Shown piece after piece: positions 1 to 5,623 of a stretch of 5,623 bases of DNA; position 1 is the first letter of the stretch; each line of letters opens with the position of its first letter. Position numbers and translations under genes: made by a program. The stretch is from Lentzea sp. (GTDB taxonomy: Bacteria; Actinomycetota; Actinomycetes; Mycobacteriales; Pseudonocardiaceae), in assembly GCA_030146905.1 (NCBI GenBank), contig JASLAV010001150.1:1-5623 (forward strand). Direction: 5' to 3'. The notes under the pieces are model-generated. The model searched no databases. It worked only from the letters and a program-made list of their open reading frames with translations, and was not told the origin of the DNA.

Positions 1-900
1 CTCGCGGTAGCCGGCCAGCGGCTCCGTGGCGCCCTTGCGCTCCGACGTGACGGTGTCGCCGACCTTGGACTGGCGCACGTCCTTCACGCCGGTGATCAGG
101 TAGCCCACCTCGCCGACGCCGAGGCCCTGCGACGGCTTCGGTTCCGGCGAGACGATGCCGACCTCGAGGATCTCGTGGGTGGCACCGGTCGACATCATCT
201 TGATGCGCTCGCGCGGCGTGATCTTGCCGTCCACGACGCGGATGTAGGTGACGACGCCGCGGTAGGTGTCGTAGACCGAGTCGAAGATCATCGCGCGGGC
301 CGGGGAGTCCGCCGCGCCCACGGGGGCCGGGACCTTCCGCACGACCTCGTTGAGCAGCGCCTCGACACCGATACCGGTCTTCGCCGAGACGCGCAGCACC
401 TCTTCCGGCTCGCAGCCGACGATGTGCGCGATCTCCTTCGAGTACTTGTCCGGGTCCGCGGCCGGCAGGTCGATCTTGTTCAGCACCGGGATGATGGTGA
501 GCTCGTTCTCCATCGCCAGGTACAGGTTGGCCAGCGTCTGCGCCTCGATGCCCTGCGCGGCGTCGACCAGCAGCACGGCGCCCTCGCAGGCCTCCAGCGC
601 GCGGGACACCTCGTAGGTGAAGTCGACGTGGCCGGGCGTGTCGATCATGTGCAGGACGTGGTCCTGCCCTTCGAGCTGCCACGGCAGGCGCACGTTCTGC
701 GCCTTGATGGTGATGCCGCGCTCGCGCTCGATGTCCATGCGGTCGAGGTACTGCGCTCGCATAGCCCGCGCCTCGACGACGCCGGTGAGCTGCAGCATCC
801 GGTCGGCCAGGGTGGACTTGCCGTGGTCGATGTGCGCGATGATGCAGAAGTTCCGGATGAGTTCCGGAGGCGTGAACGTCGTGTCGGCGAACGTGCTCAA
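1..900 (-). CDS. lepA: Elongation factor 4 (LepA), N-terminal 300 codons; continues beyond left edge
   Basis: LepA is a ribosome-associated translational GTPase that acts on stalled or mis-translocated ribosomes and assists 30S maturation. Reading down from 900, the protein begins [18 protein letters not shown] and shows the GTPase motifs in order: the P-loop AHIDHGKST (residues 22-30), the switch I segment [11 protein letters not shown] (59-69), DTPGH (86-90), NKID (141-144) and SAK (172-174). Domain II follows from about residue 200 and runs open to base 1. Full-length LepA is about 600 residues, so roughly half is missing to the left. The start is TTG at 900-898: no ATG or GTG lies in frame for some 80 bases upstream, and a GAGGA sits 5 bases before it. 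The gene is divergent from the PemK-like gene across an 83-base spacer. No frameshift or missing motif is seen. Identification is certain. Confidence 0.98.
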   Translation of the reverse strand, partial: MSTFADTTFTPPELIRNFCIIAHIDHGKSTLADRMLQLTGVVEARAMRAQYLDRMDIERERGITIKAQNVRLPWQLEGQDHVLHMIDTPGHVDFTYEVSRALEACEGAVLLVDAAQGIEAQTLANLYLAMENELTIIPVLNKIDLPAADPDKYSKEIAHIVGCEPEEVLRVSAKTGIGVEALLNEVVRKVPAPVGAADSPARAMIFDSVYDTYRGVVTYIRVVDGKITPRERIKMMSTGATHEILEVGIVSPEPKPSQGLGVGEVGYLITGVKDVRQSKVGDTVTSERKGATEPLAGYRE

Positions 901-905
901 AGTGG

Positions 906-910
906 TCCTC
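906..910 (-). promoter_or_regulatory. Ribosome binding site of lepA (GAGGA)
   Basis: On the minus strand GAGGA is followed by five bases (CCACT) and then TTG. This spacing decides in favour of the TTG at 900-898 as the lepA start, because the upstream in-frame stretch contains no ATG, GTG or TTG. A clear lepA promoter was not identified in the remaining spacer. Confidence 0.7.
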
Positions 911-971
911 AGCAGGAAATCGGACGGGTGTCCCCTTATGGTCCCATAGAGCCCGGCGTGCTCTGCACCAC

Positions 972-977
972 TAGGGT
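972..977 (+). promoter_or_regulatory. -10 box (TAGGGT) of a probable leaderless promoter
   Basis: TAGGGT fits the actinobacterial TANNNT -10 pattern and is followed by exactly six bases (GCGTTC) and then the GTG at 984. Transcription starting about seven bases after the box would begin on the start codon itself. No Shine-Dalgarno sequence is visible before either GTG 984 or the alternative ATG at 990, which agrees with leaderless translation. The region where a -35 box would lie (around 949-954) has no good match. Confidence 0.6.
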
Positions 978-983
978 GCGTTC

Positions 984-1412
984 GTGCTGATGAACGGTGA
1001 GGACCCCCGTCCCGCGAGGGGCGCGGTCCGTGAGATCCACGACGCCACGGGTGCCGCGAAGCTCGCGTACGAGCCCTCGGTGGACGGCGACGCCGACCCC
1101 GGTGAGGTCATCTGGGCCTGGGTGCCCTTCGAGGAGGACGCGAACCGCGGCAAGGACCGCCCGCTGCTGGTCGTGGGGCATGCGAAGGGCGACCTGATCG
1201 CGTTGATGCTGTCCTCCAAGGAGCCGCGCGACGACTACCTGGAGCTCGGCGCGGGCGCCTGGGACCGCGAGGGCAGGCCGTCCTACCTGCGGCTCGACCG
1301 CGTCTTCGCACTCGACTCCGACGACGACATCCGGCGCGAGGGCGCCGTGCTGGCACCCGGTGCGTTCAGCGAGGTCGTCGACGCCCTGCGCGAGCGCCAC
1401 GGCTGGCGCTGA
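984..1412 (+). CDS. PemK/MazF-fold family protein, no antitoxin partner visible
   Basis: The 142-residue product has a leader of about 38 residues and then a MazF/PemK-like barrel. [11 protein letters not shown] (40-50) matches the first strand of the fold, and [11 protein letters not shown] (55-65) carries the Arg-Pro pair in which R59 corresponds to the catalytic arginine of MazF. LSSKE (76-80) sits where MazF has its catalytic threonine, so serine replaces it. A basic C-terminal helix ends in RERHGWR. MazF toxins are sequence-specific endoribonucleases, but activity here is uncertain. Canonical mazF follows a small mazE antitoxin gene; none is present, as lepA lies divergently on one side and an XRE gene converges on the other. 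From memory, a similar protein flanks lepA in mycobacteria (Rv2405), which suggests a conserved housekeeping neighbour and not a mobile toxin. GTG 984 is preferred over ATG 990 because of the -10 box spacing. Confidence 0.85.
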   Translation: MLMNGEDPRPARGAVREIHDATGAAKLAYEPSVDGDADPGEVIWAWVPFEEDANRGKDRPLLVVGHAKGDLIALMLSSKEPRDDYLELGAGAWDREGRPSYLRLDRVFALDSDDDIRREGAVLAPGAFSEVVDALRERHGWR

Positions 1413-1416
1413 CCGC

Positions 1417-2262
1417 CTACTCCCGGGGGAGCAACTCCTGGGTGCCGAGGACGGTGAGCAACGCGAGGCGCTCGGCGTCCTCGGTCCCCGGTTCCGCCGT
1501 GTAGATCATGACCCGCAGGTCGCTGCCGGCCACGGTGAGGACGTCGCAGTCGAGCGTCACGGCCCCTGCCTGCGGGTGGTCGATGGTCTTGCGCGCCGCC
1601 ACGTGCCGCCCGACGGCGCCGGAGTCCCACAGTTCCGCGAACCGCGCACTCCTCGCGCGCAGCTCCTCGACCAGCCGCCGGAGCCGCCCGTCCGCCGGGT
1701 AGCGGGACGCGGCCGAACGCAGGTCGGCGACCTGGGCGGCCCGCAGGTCGTCCACCACCTCCGGTGTCTGCCGGGCCCGGCTGTCACCGCTGACGAACGT
1801 GCGCCACACGGCGTTGCGCTCGTTGCCGCGCCGTCCCGACGGATCTCCCATCAACGCCGCGTACGGCCCGTTGGCCACCAGCAACGTCCAGCACGCGTCG
1901 AAGACGGCGACGGGCGTGCCGGCCAGCCGGTCCAGCATCCGCTGCACGCTCGGCGTGATGTACGCGGGCACCATCGCCGCACCCGGCGGCACGAGACCGG
2001 CGAGCCGGAAGAGGTGCTCGCGCTCGGCGGGGGACAGCCGCAGGGCGCGGGCCAGTGCCTCGACGACCTGCGTCGACGGGTTGGACGCCCTGCCCTGTTC
2101 GAGGCGCGTGATGTAGTCGACGGAGATCCCGGCCAGGCCGGACAGCTCCTCGCGGCGCAACCCGGCCGCACGCCGGTGCGCGCCGGTGGGAAGCCCCGCC
2201 GACTCGGGCGAGAGCCGGTCGCGCCAGCGGCGCACCGCCTGTCCGAACTCCGTCGTCGCCAC
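1417..2262 (-). CDS. XRE-family transcriptional regulator with MmyB-like C-terminal domain
   Basis: The product is 281 residues, the usual length for this family. An N-terminal helix-turn-helix domain (about residues 6-77) contains RRAAGLRREELSGLAGISVD (30-49) followed by YITRLEQGRA (50-59), the recognition-helix signature of the family. The C-terminal part (about 95-275) matches the MmyB-like ligand-binding domain: W125 and N131 in CWTLLVAN, NAVWRTF (150-156), the LR..A.RYP.D segment (181-191), FAELW (208-212) and the final strand LRVMIYTAEPGT (249-260). GTG 2262 was chosen because the family start is of the type M-x-T-T-E-F-G; upstream codons give no family sequence. The gene converges on the PemK-like gene with four bases between stops and is divergent from the SDR gene. 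It probably represses itself and the SDR in response to an unknown small ligand; that role is inferred from arrangement. Confidence 0.93.
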   Translation of the reverse strand: MATTEFGQAVRRWRDRLSPESAGLPTGAHRRAAGLRREELSGLAGISVDYITRLEQGRASNPSTQVVEALARALRLSPAEREHLFRLAGLVPPGAAMVPAYITPSVQRMLDRLAGTPVAVFDACWTLLVANGPYAALMGDPSGRRGNERNAVWRTFVSGDSRARQTPEVVDDLRAAQVADLRSAASRYPADGRLRRLVEELRARSARFAELWDSGAVGRHVAARKTIDHPQAGAVTLDCDVLTVAGSDLRVMIYTAEPGTEDAERLALLTVLGTQELLPRE

Positions 2263-2268
2263 ACCTCG

Positions 2269-2274
2269 ATTCTG
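2269..2274 (-). promoter_or_regulatory. Possible -10 box (CAGAAT) for the XRE regulator
   Basis: On the minus strand CAGAAT (4 of 6 matches to TATAAT) is followed by six bases and then the GTG at 2262. This is the same geometry as the leaderless promoter at 972. The -35 position 17 bases further upstream would fall at about 2292-2297, overlapping one arm of the inverted repeat at 2295-2315. The first base is not T, so support is modest. Confidence 0.3.
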
Positions 2275-2294
2275 CCCGCCATCAGGCCGTAGTG

Positions 2295-2315
2295 CCTGGT
2301 ACCCGCAGTCCCAGG
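2295..2315. promoter_or_regulatory. Inverted repeat CCTGG-N11-CCAGG in the XRE/SDR divergent spacer; candidate operator
   Basis: CCTGG at 2295-2299 and CCAGG at 2311-2315 form an inverted repeat with centres 16 bases apart. One flanking position on either side of each arm also matches symmetrically. The repeat lies in the 101-base spacer between the divergent regulator and oxidoreductase genes, where a dimeric HTH repressor could control both. It is short and imperfect, so this is a candidate only. Confidence 0.35.
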
Positions 2316-2363
2316 AACACCGGTCGACTGGCTGGCACCGCCGCGCGGGACGAACCTGGAGCC

Positions 2364-3071
2364 ATGACAACGACACTGATCACCGGGGCGAACAAGGGCC
2401 TCGGTTTCGAGACCGCCCGTCGCCTCCTCGCCGCTGGCCACACCGTCTACCTGGGCAGCAGGGACGCGGAGCGGGGACGGCAGGCCGCAGAGCGGCTGGG
2501 CGCGCGCCCGGTCGTCATCGACGTCACCGACGACGACTCGGTCCTGGCCGCCGCGAAGACCATCGAGGCAGAGGGCGGTCTCGACGTGCTGGTCAACAAC
2601 GCCGGCATCGAGGGCCGGACGTCCGGCGGCGGGGTGGTCGGCGCCGCGGACACCACGGCCGACGTGATGCGCACGATGTTCGAGACGAACGTCTTCGGCC
2701 TGGTGCGCGTGACGCACGCGTTCCTGCCGCTGCTCGCCCGTTCCGCAGCGCCCGTCATCGTGAACGTCAGCAGCGGCCTGGCCTCGCTCGCCGGTGCCGG
2801 CGACCCGTCCTCACCCGGCCACTTCTACCCCGGCGTCGCCTACCCGGCGTCCAAGGCGGCGGTCAACATGGTCACGGTGCAGTACTCCAAGGCGTTCCCC
2901 GGCATCCGGATCAACGCCGTGGAGCCCGGCTACACCAAGACGGACCTGAACGCGAACACGGGCACGCAGACCGTCGAGGAAGGCGCCGAGATCATCGTCC
3001 GCATGGCGCAGACCGGCCCCGACGGACCGACCGGCGGTTTCTTCTCCGCCCACGGCCCGCTGCCCTGGTGA
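2364..3071 (+). CDS. Short-chain dehydrogenase/reductase (SDR), carbonyl-reductase-like, NAD(P)-dependent
   Basis: The product is a 235-residue classical SDR. The Rossmann cofactor motif TGANKGLGFE spans residues 7-16, an Asp follows strand three (VIDVTD, 51-56), NNAG is at 78-81 and N109 lies in FETNVFG. The catalytic serine is in NVSSG (134-138), and YPASK (160-164) supplies the catalytic Tyr160 and Lys164; EPGYTKTDLN (187-196) is the usual segment after strand six. R33 in GSRD hints at NADPH preference. The family reduces carbonyl groups or oxidises alcohols on small molecules; the substrate cannot be told from sequence. ATG 2364 puts TGANKGLG at the normal distance from the N-terminus. 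A GGAG precedes it but only two bases away, a poor spacing. The gene is divergent from the XRE regulator, its likely controller, and converges on the transglutaminase remnant with three bases between stops. It appears intact. Confidence 0.95.
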   Translation: MTTTLITGANKGLGFETARRLLAAGHTVYLGSRDAERGRQAAERLGARPVVIDVTDDDSVLAAAKTIEAEGGLDVLVNNAGIEGRTSGGGVVGAADTTADVMRTMFETNVFGLVRVTHAFLPLLARSAAPVIVNVSSGLASLAGAGDPSSPGHFYPGVAYPASKAAVNMVTVQYSKAFPGIRINAVEPGYTKTDLNANTGTQTVEEGAEIIVRMAQTGPDGPTGGFFSAHGPLPW

Positions 3072-3074
3072 TCG

Positions 3075-3779
3075 TCAAGCGAGCCGGGTGATGTCGACCG
3101 TGACCTCCAGCGCGGTCGCCGCCCCGCCCGAGTAGATCCCTTCAACGGCGCCACGTCCGCGTAGTCACGACCGAGCGCCACCCACACGTGCCGCGGGCCG
3201 ACCGGGATCCCCATGGCCCGCAACAGCACGAGGCTGAGGTGCGCGAAGTCCTGGCAGACGCCCTTGCGTTCGCGCCACGCGTCCACGACCGAACTGTGCA
3301 CGCCGGTGGATCCCGGCTGGTACTTCAGCTGCTCCCACACCCATTCCGACGCGGCCAGCACGGCGTCCGACGGCGAGTTGCCCTTCTTCAGCGCACGGGC
3401 CTTGCTCGGCAACTCGCGGTCGCGTGGCGTGTACCGCGTCGGTTCCAGGAACTCCGTATACCGGTCGAGAACGCTCTCCCCGCGCATGTCCTGCCACGTG
3501 CCCGTGGTGACCGGCTCGATCTCCGCACTCGTCTCCACGACCGACGACGCGACGATCTCAGTTCCGTGTGTGGTGCGTGGAGGTCGAACGACGTGACCTC
3601 CGTGCCCCAGTAGTCGGTGTAGCGGTACGCACGAGTCGCCGGACTCGTTTCGACGCGTGACACCACCACGTTCTGACGGCGGTCACCGCGTGGAGTGAGC
3701 CGCTCCTCTTGTACGACTGCACAACCGGCGCCTCGTACTCGTAACCAGTCGTGTGCACGACACGCACTCGCCAGCTTAT
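3075..3779 (-). pseudogene. Transglutaminase-like protein, degraded: lost start, three frameshifts, catalytic His/Asp deleted
   Basis: Read through the breaks, this is the transglutaminase-like (papain-fold) protein that normally follows alpha-E and ATP-grasp genes. The expected ATG is ATA (3779-3777) before SWRVRVVHTTGYEYEAPVV; a GTG at 3767 could serve weakly. Single missing bases shift frame at about 3708/3709 (inside QSYN|EERLTPRGD), 3558/3559 (HTEL|EIVASSVVE) and 3137/3138 (PLKG|IYSGG). Between them are good family segments: YRYTDYWGTEVTSFDLHAPH, GSTGVHSSVVDAWRERKGVC and QDFAHLSL. The nucleophile Cys in GVCQDFAH remains, but GIPV is joined directly to PRHVWVALGRDYADV at about 3194-3202. 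This removes some 45 codons that should carry the catalytic SHAW histidine and YDPTN aspartate. The reading ends DITRLA-TGA at 3077-3075. No fragment can be an active enzyme. An intact homologue is about 270-280 residues. Function of the intact family in this cassette, probably protein or peptide cleavage or ligation, is inferred. Confidence 0.9.
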
Positions 3780-3781
3780 GG

Positions 3782-4219
3782 TCAGCCCACCTCGGTGTTC
3801 GTCCAGGCGACCCACGGCGCCACGTGGAAGTACTGCTGTGACATGGCTTCACCGACGTCACGAACCGTCGTGGAGTCCACCAGACCCGCGAACATCGCCG
3901 CGCGTTCCTCCACAAAGCTGAAGAACGCGTGCGGCCCCATCGTGCGCGCGTAGGTCTCCCGTTCCGCGACGGCGTTCCACATCTCGGTCGACACGACCTC
4001 GCGCGCACCACGGGTGTTCTCGCGCGCGCTGTTGACCGACGACACGATCGAGCTCGGGTTGTCCTTGTTGTACGCCACCAGTTCCGTCAACGACCACACG
4101 TCGAACTGGTCCGCTCCCACCGGCGGCGTGATCCCGAGAACGGTGAGGAGCTGCCGCGACGTGGCGTCCGGATCGACGGTCGCGTCCTCCAGCAGCTGGT
4201 GGACCGAGACTCGGACGGT
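3782..4219 (-). pseudogene. Alpha-E (DUF403) domain protein, degraded: N-terminus and most of the core deleted
   Basis: About 145 codons in one frame survive of a family normally some 310-320 residues long. The piece starts inside the domain with TVRVSVHQLLEDATVDPDAT and continues through FDVWSLTELVAYNKDNPSS, SARENTRGAREVVSTEMW and GPHAFFSFVEERAAMFAGLV. It then jumps to DVGEAMSQQYFHVAPWVAW and ends TNTEVG-TGA. Missing are the first 22-25 residues (the usual MLARNAESLYWIGRYVERAD segment), about three codons after TVRV, about six codons after EMW (3977-3980), and roughly 140 codons after DSTT (junction about 3861-3873). These comparisons use remembered family sequences. No start codon lies in this frame at the proper place. 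The upstream boundary runs straight into the ATP-grasp tail, and the TGA is three bases before the lost start of the transglutaminase remnant. The frame itself has no internal stop, but a stable domain is unlikely. Confidence 0.88.
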
Positions 4220-5487
4220 CCTGCGAGGCCGGGTTGCGCGAGCTCGCGCTCCTGGGTGGACGACTTGGCTGCGAACACCCACGTGTCCTTGGACCCGCCG
4301 CCTTGCGACGAGTTGACCACCAGACTGCCCTCCGGCAACGCGATGCGGGTGAGGCCACCGGGCAGCACGAAGATGAAGTTGCCGTCGTTGACCGCGAACG
4401 GCCTCAGGTCCACGTGCCGCGGCGCGAGCTTGTCGCCCACCTTGGTCGGCACGGTGCTCAGCTGCACGACGGGCTGTGCGATCCACCCGCGCGGGTTGCT
4501 CCTGATCCGCTTCCGCAACGAGTTGAGCTGCTTGACGGTCGCGTCCGGCCCGAACACGATCCCGTACCCGCCCGATCCCTCCACGGGTTTGACCACGAGC
4601 TCATCGAGCCTGTCGAACACGTGCGTCCGCTCATCCGGCAGCCAGCACCGGAACGTGTCGACGTTGGGAAGCAACATCTTCTCGCCGAGGTGGTACTGCA
4701 CGATCTCCGGCAGGTAGGTGTAGACGAACTTGTCGTCCGCCACCCCGTTGCCCACGGCGTTGGCGACGACGTTGCCCGCCCTCGCCGCGTTCGCAGGCCC
4801 GCGATGCCGAGGACCGAGTCCGGCCGAAGTGCACAGGATCCAGAAAGTCGTCGTCGATGCGCCGGTAGATGACGTCGATCTGCCGCTCGCCCTCGGTCGT
4901 GCGCCGGTAGACGAAGTTGCCCCGGCAGAACAGGTCACGCCCCTCGACCAGCTCGACACCCATCTGCCGCGCGAGCAACGAGTGCTCGGAGTAGGCAGAG
5001 TTCGCCAGTCCCGGCGTGAGCACCACGACGTTCGGATCCGCCGCGTTGCGGAGCGCTCGCAGCAGGTGGACCGCGTAGTCGCCCACCGCGCGCACGCGAT
5101 GCCGTGCGAACAGGTCGGGGAACACCCGCGCCATCGTGCGCCGGTTCTCCATCACGTAACTCACACCACTGGGACACCGCAGGTTGTCCTCAAGCACCCG
5201 AAACGCGCCCTGCTCGTCCCGCACCAGGTCCACACCGGAAACCTGGATGCGCACGCCGTTGGGCGGACTGATGCCGACCGCCTCCCGGTGGAAGTGCTCG
5301 CAGCTGGTGATGAGCCGCGGGATCACGTCCAACGGGAACGGTCGCTCCTGACCGCTCAGCGAGAACGTGATGCCCTGGTCCACGAACGCCCGGCCAAGGG
5401 CTTCGCTGCGGGCGTGACCTGGGACGGAGCCACCGACTCGTACAGCGCGCGGTAGGCGCTGCGCACACCGTCCTCGGTGGAGAACAT
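4220..5487 (-). pseudogene. Circularly permuted ATP-grasp protein (DUF404/DUF407 type), degraded: three frameshifts, internal deletion, truncated C-terminus
   Basis: Intact members (about 480-550 residues) are ATP-grasp ligases thought to form amide or peptide bonds. The first segment reads [21 protein letters not shown] from ATG 5487; the family YDEMF motif straddles this ATG, so the true start lay upstream, yet no ATG, GTG or TTG is in frame before the TGA at 5604-5602. The frame is lost at about 5405-5410. The second segment holds [20 protein letters not shown] and [18 protein letters not shown], then [20 protein letters not shown] and [16 protein letters not shown]. An in-frame deletion of about 44 codons lies at 5314-5320 (IPR joined to LITSCEHF). 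Single bases are missing at 4825/4826 and 4792/4793, on either side of [11 protein letters not shown]. The last segment carries [47 protein letters not shown] and SSQGGGSKDTWV, then breaks off at the alpha-E junction. SAYSEH replaces the usual SAYFEH. Confidence 0.92.
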
Positions 5488-5570
5488 CTCGTCGTAGGCG
5501 TCGGCGTCCGGAAACGAACCGAGGCCTCCGCCGGCGTCGGCGGGCGCTCTCGCAGCGTGCTCCGGGCACG
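5488..5570 (-). other. Leader region between the terminator and the ATP-grasp remnant
   Basis: These 83 bases lie downstream of the terminator U-tract and upstream of ATG 5487. In the ATP-grasp frame they encode [12 protein letters not shown] directly before the ATG, which looks like genuine N-terminal protein sequence of the family, but no start codon precedes it. I see no convincing -10/-35 pair on the minus strand, and no ribosome binding site. The promoter and start of the cassette were probably lost or damaged here. Confidence 0.5.
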
Positions 5571-5615
5571 AAAAAAGCCCTGCGGGGAGCGCTTGTGGCG
5601 CTCAACCCGCAGGGC
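5571..5615 (-). terminator. Rho-independent terminator (minus strand) of a gene to the right of the window
   Basis: The ten bases 5577-5586 (GCCCTGCGGG) pair perfectly with 5606-5615, and inside them 5587-5592 (GAGCGC) pair with 5598-5603. This gives a 16-pair stem with a two-base bulge (5604-5605) and a five-base loop (5593-5597). On the minus strand the hairpin is followed at once by six T (5576-5571), the classic intrinsic terminator form. On the plus strand the tail is AAATAAAG, so it is not a plus-strand terminator. It implies a minus-strand transcript entering from beyond base 5623 and stopping just before the ATP-grasp remnant. Confidence 0.88.
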
Positions 5616-5623
5616 AAATAAAG

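Noticed and set aside
175..990. Long plus-strand open frame of 271 codons across lepA
   Set aside because: It is the antisense of lepA in GC-rich DNA; the protein is Asp/Arg/Val-rich with no family features, and lepA on the other strand is unmistakable.
1413..1416. Terminator between the convergent PemK-like and XRE genes
   Set aside because: Only four bases separate the stops, and no stem with a T-tract is visible on either strand around them.
2930..3538. Apparent 202-residue transglutaminase gene overlapping the 3' end of the SDR gene
   Set aside because: The family sequence stops matching at PLKG (about 3138); beyond it the frame only runs on into the antisense of the SDR because a missing base removed the true stop at 3077-3075.
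3558..3815. Stand-alone small gene of 85 codons
   Set aside because: Its middle is the N-terminus of the transglutaminase remnant and its ends are out-of-frame sequence; the break at 3708/3709 explains the early stop.
4780..4835. Programmed frameshifting in the ATP-grasp gene
   Set aside because: Two breaks within 35 bases, four more in the operon, no slippery heptamer or following stem seen, and large deletions in the same genes all favour simple decay.
4234..5455. Long plus-strand open frames opposite the ATP-grasp remnant
   Set aside because: Antisense shadows of GC-rich codons with no recognisable domains; they cross the frame breaks without meaning.
5571..5623. tRNA gene or transposon terminal repeat at the right edge
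   Set aside because: The palindrome has no cloverleaf, T-loop or CCA features and no partner repeat in the window; hairpin plus U-tract is fully explained as a terminator.
1..5623. CRISPR array, insertion sequence or tandem repeats
   Set aside because: No repeated units with regular spacers, no transposase segments and no long direct or inverted repeats were seen apart from the terminator and the short spacer repeat.

Overview
The window is high-GC DNA with dense coding on both strands, short spacers, GTG and TTG starts and at least one probable leaderless gene. This points to an actinomycete. A member of the Pseudonocardiales or a relative is my guess; the sequence alone does not settle the genus.

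Left part (1-2262). The minus strand carries the N-terminal 300 codons of lepA (elongation factor 4), cut by the window edge. Divergent from it is a small PemK/MazF-fold protein that starts directly after a -10 box, with no antitoxin gene beside it. Convergent to that, 4 bases away, is an XRE-family regulator with an MmyB-like C-terminal domain.

Middle (2263-3071). A 101-base divergent spacer separates the regulator from an intact short-chain dehydrogenase/reductase (SDR). The spacer holds an inverted repeat that could be the regulator's operator. XRE/MmyB plus SDR is a recurrent actinobacterial pair in which the regulator probably controls the oxidoreductase.

Right part (3075-5487, minus strand). 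This is the most interesting region: the remains of the conserved three-gene cassette circularly permuted ATP-grasp - alpha-E (DUF403) - transglutaminase-like protein. All three genes are broken. I count six one-base reading-frame losses (three in the ATP-grasp gene, three in the transglutaminase gene), a lost ATG (now ATA), a deletion that removes the transglutaminase catalytic His and Asp, loss of most of the alpha-E domain, and a deletion that joins the ATP-grasp tail to the interior of the alpha-E gene. The other four genes in the window look intact, so the damage is confined to this operon. The larger internal deletions are all in frame, which suggests a two-stage history of decay.

Right edge (5571-5623). 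A strong hairpin with a U-tract on the minus strand looks like the terminator of a gene lying to the right of the window. It leaves the decayed cassette with no visible promoter and no start codon at the expected place.

From memory, the order lepA, PemK-like gene, (variable genes), transglutaminase, alpha-E, ATP-grasp matches the Rv2404c-Rv2411c region of Mycobacterium tuberculosis. The cassette is therefore probably ancestral and decaying in place, not a recent arrival. The XRE/SDR pair occupies the variable part of that neighbourhood.
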